Source of the DNA: Kalmusia sp. IMI 367209
Taxonomy: Eukaryota > Ascomycota > Dothideomycetes > Pleosporales > Didymosphaeriaceae
DNA: 64,000 nucleotides
Reading direction: 5' to 3'
Assembly: GCA_027946365.1 (NCBI GenBank)
Contig: JAPEUQ010000002.1
Span: 3,955,620-4,019,619 of the forward strand
Positions within the stretch are counted from its first letter, which is position 1, and the number at the start of each line of letters is the position of its first letter. The notes beneath the pieces were generated by a model. The model had not been told where the DNA came from. It worked only from the letters and a program-made list of their open reading frames with translations, and ran no database searches. The translations under genes and the position numbers were made by a program. Shown here in pieces: positions 44,894 to 57,037 of this stretch.

Positions 44894-45293
44894 TATTACG
44901 GCTACTACGCCGTAATAGAATTATAATAATAATAGTATTAGTAATAATAATTAATAAAATTAAAAGAATTAATATTATAATTATAAAAGTAATACTAAGT
45001 ATAATATAAATACATAATATAATTATATAATGGCTCTATAGGCTTTATCTATAGAGCCTATAGAATAACCTTAGATAGTAGTATATAGAAATAATAGATA
45101 ATTACTAGTAACCCTTATTATTAATCTATTAAGTTCTCTTATAAGTAGTTCCTTATAGAAGACTACTATTAATCTTATTAATAATTAATACTTATAGTAG
45201 TTAATTAACGTTCACCCTTATAACTATATAACCCTATATACCCTTATTTCCTACTTAATTCTTTTAAGATAGTCTTATAACCGCCTTATTATA
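44894..45293 (+). repeat. 5-prime LTR of element C
   Basis: Reverse complement of the A/B LTRs in strongly RIP-mutated form. It shares GGCTACTACGCCGTAATAG at its start, the palindromic CTATAGAGCCTATAG stretch in the middle and CCGCCTTATTATA at its end. Confidence 0.75.
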
Positions 45294-47826
45294 CTTTAAT
45301 AATTATATCTTAAGGATCTACTATAGATATATTAGGTTATATCTTTATTAATAATAGTATCTACCACTCTATTAAGATTACTTAAGGTGACACCTATAGA
45401 TAATACGGAATATACTTAGATAAAAATATAAATTAATTATCTTAGAGAGAAAAGTAAGAAATAAAAAAGTTTATAATAAGATAATTAAATAGATTAAAGC
45501 TCTATTAATAGCTTAAAAAAAAGAAGAAGAAGGGGAAGGAGGAGGAGAAATAAGATAATAACTAAATAAGATTAAAATATAACTCTAAAACTGCCCTTAA
45601 ACTAATAAAATTTAAAAAGTTTAATAGAACCTAAAGTAAGCTAAAAGGATTTCTTATTTTAATATCTTTATACTTAGATTTAAACCGCGACTTCCTAGAG
45701 ACTAAAGAAGTAAAGATAGCTTATATAGTTACCTACTTTATAGAATAAGTTATAAATTAGTTTAATAGATTCCTAATAGATTTCTATATAAATATAGAAA
45801 GTAGAAGAAAAATAGAGACTAACTTAATATTTTAAAATTATAAATACTTTAAATAAAAACTTTATAGGACCTTTAGTAATATAGATATTAAATAAATAAT
45901 AGAATAAAAATTATTATAACTATACTAAACTAAAATAATAATAATATATATATTTATATTTAAATAGTTAGCCACTTTAGTATTAGACTAGGAGAATAAG
46001 CCTTAATAACTAGGTTCTATAAAGGCCTAAAGTGGGATATCTATTATAAGATAATTTATATAGAAAAACCTACGACATTCCCTATAATAATCTAATAGGC
46101 TATCTAAGTAAATAATAAATTATACCTCTAGAAGTAGAATAACTAATAGAAAAATAGCTAAGAGGTAAAAAGAAGGTCTAAACTTAACTCTAATATAGGA
46201 GACCTAATAATCCTTAATACTAATAAAAAGATAGAAAGCCTTAAAATAATAAAAAGATAGATCTATAAAAGGACTAGTTAAAAAAAAAAAAGTATATTTT
46301 AAATATAAAAAGAAAGGCTATATAACTAAAAACTACCTTAATAAAAGAAACACCAACGATAAAAATCTAGGAGAAAGAAATTAAAAAAATCTAAAAACTA
46401 ATTAGCTAGAAATTAGAAATATAAGATAATCTATTAGGTTAAGTATTTAAAGAATAACTATAACGCCTATAAAAGTATAAAAGAAGTTATAGAATACTAG
46501 TTAAAATAGGTTAAAGAACGTCTTACTATAAATAAAGAAGAATAAGATGTCTAAATTCCTAATAACCTATCTAACTCTAAGGAAATAAGTGAGTTAGAAG
46601 AAGAATTAAAGAAAAATAAATTATACTTATCCCTAATTACTTAAAAGGAAATAATACCTCTATAAAGAATATCTAAATTAGAGGAGTAGAATATTTCTAG
46701 TCTACTAGACTAGTATAATAGATAGTTTAATCCTAAGGTTTATAGTTATTTTAGGAAATAATTAAAAAATAGAGATTCTTTAAATAAGTCTTACTAGAAT
46801 AGAATATCTATAAGGTATATAAGAAATAGAAAATTAAGTATCCTAGAAATACCAAATTCATAGATTTCCAGAGATAGGTAGAATAAAATAAAATCCTAAT
46901 AGATAAATCTCTTAATAACTTAAAATAATATAGTATAGCTAGAGAAGTTAAATAGATTAATAAAATATATATATTTTAAATTTTAATAAAATATTAAATT
47001 CTAATCTAAGAGTATAATACTATAATAGAGGAAAAATCTAATAATAAAGATAACCTCTAAATAAGTATAAAATATTCTATATATTATAAAATCTTATAGG
47101 TCTTATATATTAATAGTAAATGTTCATTATACTTAGTACTAAAAATAAAATATTAAATATATCTAACTAAGGTCTTTAGGGATCTATACACCAATATTAT
47201 CACTAGAAAAAAAAGTATATAAATAGCACCCTAAAAGAAATAAAAAGAATACCTCATTTTATATTAGAATTCTTACTACTTAGAAAATACATTATAGGAA
47301 GATCATAGTACAAATACCCAGAAAATAAATATCTAAAATATATAGAAAGAAAGATTTAAACTAAATACTAGTATAAAGAGAAGAAGATCCTTAAAAAATA
47401 AAGAGAATTTATTTAATACTAGAGGCTAAATATTATAAATAGTCTATAAGGATAATAATTAATAGTAGAGTAATAAAAACTTTATCTTTAAAAATTTATA
47501 TAGAAGTAAGGAATATAAATCTAATTAAAAAGAAACCCTAGTATTTTTTTAGAGATTAAAGGATTACCATTCTAGAAATAAATAATAAAAGAAATAAAAA
47601 AGAATTATTCCTATTCTAAGAATTAAAAATAAGAAATATAACTATAAATATTACCTAGATTAATAATCTTTAAGACGTCATTCTTAAATTACCCTAGCTA
47701 AAATAAGTTAATCTAACGATTAACTAGTAGAAATAATAAATAGAATATCCTTATTATCTCTTAGTAAATAAGGAGTCTAGAAAGGAAGAAATTCTCAACG
47801 TTTATTAGAAATATAAGAAAATCTTC
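44894..47826 (+). mobile_element. Gypsy element C, left part (RIP-mutated)
   Basis: It starts with an LTR (44894-45293) in the opposite orientation to the LTRs of A and B and runs plus-strand through gag. A zinc knuckle near 46293-46335 now reads YFKYKKKGYITKNY, where every Cys and His of CX2CX4HX4C has become Tyr. It continues into pol up to the insertion point of element A. The sequence resumes at 54789 after A. Confidence 0.8.
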
Positions 47827-48262
47827 TATAACAGGGCGGCCGTGAGGCTGTCTCGAAGGGTTAAGTGGGAAATAAGGATGTATAGGGTTATATAATCATA
47901 AGGGGTGAACATTAATTAACTACTATAAGTATTAATTACTAATAAGATTAATAATAGTCTTCTATAAGGAACTGCTTACAAGAGAACTTAATAAATTAAC
48001 GATGAGGATTACTAGTAGTTATTTATTATCTCTATATACTACTATCTAAGGTTGGCTCTATGGGCTCTATAGATAGAGCCTATAGAGTCGGCTCTACGGC
48101 TCTATAGATAGAGCCTATAGAACCGTCACGTAATTATATTACGTATCTATATTATACTTAGCATTACTTCCGTGATTATAATACTAGTCCTTCTAATCCT
48201 ATTAATTATTATTATTAATACTATTATTATCGTAATTCTATTACAACGTAGTAATTATAATA
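47827..48262 (-). repeat. 3-prime LTR of element A
   Basis: 436 bp, matching 54355-54788. It contains two tandem long palindromes at 48054-48089 and 48090-48124. Confidence 0.9.
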
Positions 48263-51229
48263 CTATCTTCCCCCTCTTAGTTCTTTAGCCTAAAGAATAT
48301 TCCATTATAGAGGTGAAACTATATTAATAGAGTAGTCTCTATTAGTTCTTAGATTATTATTACCCTTTATACCTTCTTATAAAACTACTAAACATCTTAT
48401 ATTTACTAATAAAATTAGTTATTATAGGTTTATCACTATGCCTTATTCTTAATATACTAGGCTAAATTTAGATTATATCATTTCTCCTTATAATACTCCG
48501 AAAAGGCTGGCTTATAAACCTTATATAAGATTTAGTGTTTAATATTCTTATAATATAAATAGTATTTTAGTAGCTAAGAGTAAGTAATTTATCTAAGTAT
48601 TCTACCTTATACTAATTACTTATAGTGCGATCTGTTGGTCATTCCTAAGCTAAAATTTAAGCTAAACTAGATAAGGCTAAGAAAGTTTAGAAGATAACGT
48701 TAGATATATTAACTACTATTTATACTAAGGTGGTAAGGCTTCAGAAATAGAAAGAGTTTCTTAATAAATGGGAGGATTATTAGTCTATGGTCCTAGAGGC
48801 AGAGTTAGATTAGAAAGAGGTAGATTTATAAACTACTAGCCTATAGAATAGTCTAGAGGAGGTAGGAGTTAACCTAAACATTACTTATACCTTTAGTAGT
48901 AACGTTATTCTTCCCAATTTATAGCCAGGCGGTCTAGATCTTAGCCTATTATTTTCTAGTTTTCTTTATGAGATTAGTTTAACTGGTACTCCTTCAGCTT
49001 CTTAGAGTAGTTAAGGTTTTCTTCTAGTTCCTAGATATTATTTTATAGATTTCCGTTTTTGTCCGTTCCAGCCTATCTAACCTAGTAATAGTTCTTTCCA
49101 TTTTAGTAGTAGTAGTCTATTATATATAAAACTTCCTATTTTTTTTTATCTTTATATATATCTGCTTCGTATACTATGGGTTGTATATCCTAAGGTGCCT
49201 TTTCTAATAGTGCTATATAGAAGACGGAGTGAATCTTTATAGATTCTAGTAACTTTAATTAATATATGACTAATATAATTTATTCTATTATCTTATATAG
49301 TCTAATTTTTAGGTAATTAAGTTTTCTAAAAGGTCGTTTACTAGCTATATTTTTTTATAGTAGCTAGACTTTCTCTCTCTTTTTTAGCGGAGGTGTAGTC
49401 TTTTATTTATAATTATAATATTTCTTTATTTAGAGTTATAGAAACATAGTATTATTTTTAATATATTATATATTTATATAATTCTTTTACCTAATTTTCT
49501 CTATCTATACTCTATAATTCCATTACTTTAGGTACCTAATATACTTTTAGTATAAACCTATAATTTGTGTAGAACGGCGTAACTCCTATAGTGCTATATT
49601 ATAAACTATTATAAGCTAACTAGGCTATAGGGAGTAGTCCCACCTAGTTATTTTATTAATAGTTTAAGTAGTACCTTAGATATTATTCTACTATTTAATT
49701 TATGTATTTAGTTTATCCGTCCGTTTAGGGGTAATATACTATGGATATACTATACTTAATTCTAATTAGTCTAATCACCGTTACCTATAGTTTTAAAGTA
49801 AATCTGACGTCCTAGTCTATAATAATCTTATCTAGTACCTATAGTAGGCTACTACTATTAATAAGAATCTAAAGACTACTTATTCTACTTTACTAATTTC
49901 TCTATATAGGAGGAAGTAGCTATACTTTATAGTTTTATTAATAATTATTATAATTTCGTTATATTTTACTCCATTATTAGGGTCCTTAGATTTTAGTAAT
50001 TACGTAATGAAATCCATTATTACCATCCCTATAATTATTTAGGGGTTTTTAATGGTTAGAGTTCTCTATAGGATATATATTATTTAGGTTTATTTTAGTA
50101 GTAATTAGTGTAATCATGAAGAATTTTAATAACTATTTATTTTATTCTTAGGAAATAGTAGCTTTGTATAAGTCGCTCTAGAGTCCTTTTAATTTCCTAG
50201 TATCTATATGCTAATACTTTATAGAATTATCTAATAAATTCTTATTATATCTTTTTTAGAATATAGGTTTGGTTAAAGACTTTTATTAGTCTTACTTTAA
50301 TAGTAATTCTTTTTAATAGATAGTTTAAGTTTTCTGTTATTTATTCTATTTCCCATTAAATCTATTCCTCTCACTTACTAGTTTAGAGTTTCATTAAAGC
50401 TGCTAGTTTAGGATAGTTATAGATTATATTCCCCTTATTATTATATATTAGTAAAGTTGCCGAAACTTAGGTTATTCTTATAAATCTAGTCTCCTACTTA
50501 GAGTATTAGCCCTTAAGTTATCTATTTCTTTAGTATAGATAATCTTAAAGTTAAATATAACTAACTATTTTATTTATCTAGTTTATTATTAGTTTAGGAC
50601 CTTAGTTATTATAAATCTAATAAGGTTTTTATGGTCTAAATAAACTGGGATCTAGTATTTTACCCTTAGAAATATATCCTCTATTCCTTAAATACTATAA
50701 ATATGGCTAGTATTTCTTTATTATATATATTATAGTTTAACTCCAGTGGTTTTATCTTTTATAAATAATATTCTACTAGGTGTTTTTATCTGTTTATGGG
50801 TCTCTCTGGAGTAGGCATGCCCTAATAGTAAAGTTAGATATATCCATTTCTAGAATTATTAATAGTTATAGATTAAAGATCTATAATACTAGATACTTTA
50901 TAAATTTCTTTTAGAGTATCCATTACCGTCACGTATTCCTTAGTCTATTTAAAAGGGTATCCTTTTTATTAGTTTTATTAAGGGGTTGGTTATTTCAGAC
51001 TAATACGGAATGAATTTTCTATAAAAGTTATAGAATTCTAGAAAGGATTATACTTCCTTAATATTTTTAACTCTAGTTATTTAAGGATATCTTTAACCTT
51101 TGCTAGTTCTACCTTGATTTTTCCTAGTTCTATCACGTATCCTAGAAAGGTAGTTATAGTTACGCTAAATTCGTATTTTTAGAGCTTAAAGTAAAGTTTA
51201 ATATTTTTTATTTACTAGAGGACCTCATT

Positions 51230-51320
51230 TACCTATCGCTTATGTTCTTCTGGTTTTTCTGAATAGATTAAGACGTCATCTAGATAGGCTATAACGTATT
51301 TTCCTAGGTAATCTCTAAGG
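51230..51320 (-). pseudogene. Element A reverse transcriptase core
   Basis: On the minus strand the frame reads [23 protein letters not shown] and then meets a stop. The catalytic YLDD is intact, but stops before and after make the polyprotein non-functional. Confidence 0.85.
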
Positions 51321-53289
51321 ACGGTATTTATTTACTACTAAAAGAAGACTAGTATATTTATAAGACTAAATGGCATTATATTCCATTTATATAGTCCTAT
51401 TTTAGTATAAAAGGCTATCTTCTATTTATATTTCTCCTTTATTCTAATCTAATAATATACGTTTTTTATATCTAGTTAGGTAAAGCGTTTAGCGTATCAT
51501 AATTAGTCTTAAAGATTTAATATTAAGGGTAGAGGATATTTATCCTTAATAGTAATATCATTCGTTTTTTAGTAATCTATATAAAAGTATAATATAGGGT
51601 CATCCTTCTTTATAGTAAATGTAACCCTATAGGCCGCTAAGAAAGTAGATTCTTAGATATATCCTTAAGCTATATATTTAGTAATTATACTTTAAATGAT
51701 TTCGTCTTCTTATATTATTGTCTTATAGATAAGTCTCTACGTGGATTACTTTTCTTCTATATAATTAATCTCATAGTCCCATTCTACGTATTCTAGTAGA
51801 TAATCTAGTAGTTCCTAGAAGATTTCTTCATATTTCTAATAAATATTAGGAATTCCTTCCTTTCTAGACTCCTTATTTACTAAGAGATGATAAGAATATT
51901 CTATTTATTATTCCTATTAGTTAATCGTTGGGTTAACTTATTTTAGCTAGGTAGTTTAAGAATGACGTCTTAAAGATTATCAATCTAGGTAATGTCTATA
52001 GTTATATTTCTTATTTTTAATCCTTAGGATAGGAATAATCCTTTCCTTATTTTCTTTATTATTTATTCCTAAAATGGTAACCCTTTAATTCCTAAAAGGA
52101 TACTAGGATTCCTTTTAGTTAGGTCTATATTCCTTACTTCTATATAAATTCTTTAAAGATAAAGTTTTTATTACTCTACTATTAATTATTACCCTTATAG
52201 GCCATTTATAGTATTTAGTCTCTAGTATTAGGTAGATTCCTTTATTTCTTTAAGGGTCTCCTTCCCTTTATGCCAGTATTTGGTCTAGATCTTTCTTTCT
52301 ATATATTTTAGGTATTTATTTTCTAGGTATTCGTACTATAGTCTTCCTATAACGTATTCTATAGATAGTAAGGGTCCTAGTACGAGGATAAGATATCCTT
52401 CTTATTTCTTTTTAGGGTGCCATCTATATACTTCTTTTCTAGTGATAATATCGGTGTGTAGATCCCCAAAGATCCTAGTTAGGTATATTTAATATTTTAT
52501 TTTTAGTGCTAAGTGTAATAAACATTTACTACTAATATATAAGACCTATAAGATTTTATAATATATAGGATGTTTTATACTTACTTAAGGGTCATCTTTA
52601 TTATTAGATTCTTTCTCTATTATAATATTATATTTCTAGATTAGGATCTAATATTTTATTAAAATTTAAGGTATATATACTTCATTAATTTATTTAACTT
52701 CTTTAGCTATACTATATTATTCTAAATTATTAAGAGGTTTATCTACTAGATTTTATTTGTTCTACCCATCTCTGGAAATCCGTGAATTTAGTATTTCTAG
52801 GTACTTAATTTTCCATTCCTTATATACCTCATAGATGTTTTATTCTAGTAAGACTTATTTAAAAATCTCCATTTTTTAATTGTTTCCTAGAATGACTATA
52901 AACCTTAGGGTTAAGCTATCTACTATACTAGTCTAGTGGGCTGGAAGTATTTCACTCCTCTAATTTAAATATTTTTATAAAGATATTATTTCCTTTTTAA
53001 GTAATTAGGGATAAGTATAGCTTATCTTCCTCCAATTCTTCTTCTAACTTACTTATTCCCTTAGAGTTAGATAGGTTGTTAGGAATTTAGGCGTCTTATT
53101 CTTCTCTATTTATAGTAAGATGTTCTTTAGTCTATTTTAGTTAGTATTCTATAACCTCTTTTATACTTTTATAGATATTATAGTCATCCTTTAAACACTT
53201 AGCCTAATAGATTACCTTATATTTCTAGTTTCCGGTCAATTGGTCCTTAGATTCCTTTTAGTTTCTTTCTCCTAGACTCTTACCGTTGG

Positions 53290-53345
53290 TGTTTCTTTTA
53301 TTAGGGTAGTTTCTAGTTATATAGCCTTTCTTTTACATCTGAAAC
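53290..53345 (-). pseudogene. Element A gag zinc knuckle remnant
   Basis: The minus-strand reading ACMFQM, stop, KKGYITRNYPN fits a CX2CX4HX4C knuckle whose Cys and His codons have been changed by G-to-A and C-to-T mutations. Confidence 0.65.
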
Positions 53346-54354
53346 ATGCTCCTTCTTTTTCTTAATTAATTCTTTTATAAATCCGTCTTTTTATTATTTT
53401 AAGGCTTTCTATCTTTTTTATTAATATTAAGGATTATTAAGTCTTCTATATTAGAATTAAGTTTAGACCTTCCTTTCGCCCCTTAGCTATTTTTCTATTA
53501 GTTATTCTACTTCTAGAGGTATAATTTATTATCTACTTAGATAGCCTATTAGATTATTATAGGGAATATCATAGGTTTTTCTATATAGATTATCTTATAA
53601 CGGATATCTCACTTCAGGTCTTTATAGAACCTAGTCATTAAGGCTCATTCTCCCTAGTCTAATACTAAAGTGGTTAACTATTTAAATATAGATATATATA
53701 CTATTACTATCTTAGTTTAGTATAACTATAATAATCTTTATTTCGCTATTTATTTAGCATCTATATTACTAAAGATCCTATAAAGTTTCCATTTAAAGTA
53801 TTTATAGCTTTAAAATATTAAGTTAATCTCCGTTTTTCTTCTACTTTCTATATTTATATAGAAATCTATTAGGAATCTATTAAACTAATTTATAGCTCAT
53901 CCTATAAAGTAGATAACTATATAAGCCATTTTTACTTCTTTAGTCTCTAGGAAATCGCGGTTCAAATTTAAGTATAGAGATATTAAAATAAGAAATCCCT
54001 TTAGCTTACTTTAGGTTCTATTAAACTTCTTAAGTTCTACTAGTTTAAGGGGTGGTTTTAGAGTTATATTTTAATCTTATCTAATTACTATTTTATTTCT
54101 CCTCCTTCTTCCCCTTCTTCTTCTTTTCCTTAAGCTACTAATAGGGCTTTAATCTATTTAACTATTTTATTATAGGCTTCTTTTTATTTCTTACTCTCCT
54201 CTCTAAGACGATTAATTTATATTTTCATCTAAGTATATTCTATATTATTTATAGATATTACCTTAAGTAATCCTGACGGAGTGGTAGGTACCATTATTAA
54301 TAGGGATATAACCTAATATATTTATAGTGGGTCCTTAAGACACGATCGTCAAAG

Positions 54355-54788
54355 TGTAATAGACGGCTATAAGACTATCTTAAAGGGGTTAAGTAGGAAA
54401 TAAGGGTATATAGGGTTTATATAGTTATAAGGGGTAAATATTAATCAACTACTATAAGTATTAATTATTAATAAGGTTAATAGTAGTCTTCTATAAGGAA
54501 CTACTTATAAGAGAACTTAATAGATTAATAATAAGGATTAATAGTAGTTATCCATCATCTCTATATACTACTATCTAAGGTTGGCTCTATAGGCTCTATA
54601 GACAGAGCCTATAGAAGTCTCTAGGCTCTATAGATAGAGCCTATAGAGCCAAATCACGTAATTACGTTATATATCTATATTATACTTAGTATTACTTCCG
54701 TGATTATAATATTAATCCTTCTAATTCTATTAGTTATTACTATTAACGCTATTATTATTATAATTTTGTTGCGGCGTAGTAACCATAA
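54355..54788 (-). repeat. 5-prime LTR of element A
   Basis: 434 bp, matching 47827-48262. Inside the element it is followed (minus strand) by CTTTGACGATCGTGTCTTAAG, the position of the primer-binding site. The same string, mutated, follows the LTRs of B and C. Confidence 0.9.
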
Positions 54789-56597
54789 CATCTTCTAAAA
54801 ACTACTAGATTATTTACTAGAATATATAGAATAGAACTATAAAATTAATTATATAAAAAGAAAAGTAATCTATATAGAAATCTATTTATAAGATAATAAT
54901 ATAAGAAGACGAAATCATTTAAAGTATGATTATTAAATATATAACCTAAAAATATATTTAAGAATCTACTTTCTTAGTAACCTATAGGGTTATATTTATT
55001 ATAAAGAAGGATAACTCTATATTATACTTTTATATAGATTACTAAAAAATAAATAATATTACTATTAAAAATAAATATTCTCTATCCTTAATATTAAACC
55101 TTTAAGATTAATTATAATATACTAAATACTTTATCTAACTAGATATAAAAAACGTATACCACTAGATTAAAATAAAAAAGAAATATAAATAAAAGATAAT
55201 CTTCTATATTAAAATAAGACTATATAAATAAAATATAATATTATTTAGTTTTATAAATATATTAGTCTTCTTTTAGTAATAAATAAATATTATCCTTAGA
55301 GACTATTTAGAAAAATATATTATAGCCTATCTAGACGACGTCTTAATCTATTTAGAAAAACTAAAGAATATGAGTAATAAGTAAATAAAGTTCTCTAGTA
55401 AATAAAAGATATTAAGCTCTATTTTAAACTTTAAAAATATAAATTTAACATAACTATAACTACCTTTTTAGGATATATAATAGAACTAGGGAAAATTAAA
55501 ATGGAACTAGTAAAGGTTAAAGATATCCTTAAATAATTAGAGTTAAAAATATTAGGAAGTATAATCCTTTCTAGAATTCTATAACTTTTATAGAAAATTT
55601 ATTCTATATTAGTCTAAAATAACCAACCCTTAATAAAATTAATAAAAAAGAATATTTCTTTTAAATAGACTAAGGAATACGTAATAGTAATAGATACTCT
55701 AAAAAAAAATTTATAAAGTATCTAGTACTATAAATCTTTAATCTATAGCTACTAATAATCTTAGAAATAGATATATCTAACTTTATTATTAGGTATGCCT
55801 ACTCTAGAGAGACCCATAAATAGATAAAAATACCTAGTAGGATATTATTTATAAAAGATAAAGCCACTAGAGTTAAACTATAATATATATAATAAAGAAA
55901 TACTAGCTATATTTATAGTATTTAAGGAATAGAGGATATATCTCTAAGGGTAAAATATTAGATCCTAGTTTATTTAGACTATAAAACCTTATTAGATTTA
56001 TAATAACTAAGGTTCTAAACTAATAATAAACTAGATAAATAAAATAGTTAATTATATTTAACTTTAAGATTATCTATACTAAAGGAATAGATAACTTAAG
56101 GATTAATATCTTAAGTAGAAGACTAGATTTATAAGGAATAATCTAAGTTTTAGCAACCTTACTAATATATAATAATAAAAGAAATATAATTTATAATTAT
56201 CTTAAACTAATAGTCTTAATAAAACTCTAAACTAGTAAGTAGAAAGAATAGATTTAATAAGAAATAGAATAGATAATAAAAGACTTAAATTACCTACTAA
56301 AAAGAATTACTACTAAGATAGGATTAATAAAAGTCTTTAATTAAACTTATATTTCTAAAAAAATATATAATAAAAATTTATTAGATAATTCTATAAAGTA
56401 CTAGTATATAAATACTAGAAAATTAAAAAGAACTTTAAAATAACTTATACAGAGCTACTACTTTCTAAGAATAAAATAGATAGTTACTAAGATTCTCTAT
56501 AACTATACTAATTATCACTAAAATAAACCTAAATAATATATATCTTATAGAGAACTCTAACTAGTAGAAACCCTAAATAACTATAAAGGATGATAAT
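54789..56597 (+). mobile_element. Gypsy element C, right part (RIP-mutated)
   Basis: It resumes pol exactly where A interrupted it. The frame reads [14 protein letters not shown] (near 55322-55370) for RT, then RNase H-like and an integrase zinc-binding-like stretch (DSHDNYTNYH, near 56490). It ends abruptly at element B. The remaining integrase and the 3-prime LTR of C are not found after B. Confidence 0.8.
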
Positions 56598-57037
56598 TAT
56601 AACGGGCGATCGTGAGGCTATCTTAAAGGGGTTAAGTAGGAAATAAGAGTGTATAGGTTGTATATTATATAAGGGTAAACGTTAATTAACTACTATAAGT
56701 ATTAATTATTAATAAGGTTAATGATAGTCTTCCGTGAGGAACTACTTATAAGAGAACTTAATGGATTAATAATGAGGGTTATTAGTAGTCACCCATTATC
56801 TCTATATACTACTATCTAAGGTTGGCTCTATAGGCTTCTATGGATAGAGCCTATTAGAGTTATGACTCTATGGGCTCTATAATAAGTCTATAGAGCCGTT
56901 AGTAATCATAAGCTTATATATTTATATTATACTTAGTATTACTTCTATAATTATAGTACTAGTTCTTTTAATCCTATTAATTATTACTACTAACGTTGTT
57001 ATTATCGTAATTCTATTATGGTATAGTAGTTATAATA
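56598..57037 (-). repeat. 3-prime LTR of element B
   Basis: Matches 63110-63548 and the LTRs of A. A CT-rich strip (CTATTTCTCCCTTTTAG) follows, which is the polypurine tract on the other strand. Confidence 0.9.

Larger units (their letters stand above)
47827..54788 (-). mobile_element. Gypsy element A, full length, minus strand, degenerate
   Basis: 6.96 kb, bordered by the 5-bp duplication TCTTC (47822-47826 and 54789-54793), with LTRs of 436 and 434 bp that start TGTAAT/TATAAC and end CATAACA/TATAATA. A polypurine tract (read on the minus strand as AGAGGGGGAAGATAG) adjoins the LTR at 48262. On the minus strand in order come gag with a zinc knuckle (near 53300-53345), RT with [12 protein letters not shown] (near 51240-51310), RNase H, and integrase towards 49000-50200. 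Many stops and a depleted CA/TG content show RIP, but milder than in C or D, so it is younger. Confidence 0.9.

Noticed and set aside
45032..45060. Palindromic repeats as a CRISPR-like array
   Set aside because: The palindromes come in pairs inside LTRs, without regular spacers, in a fungal transposon nest.
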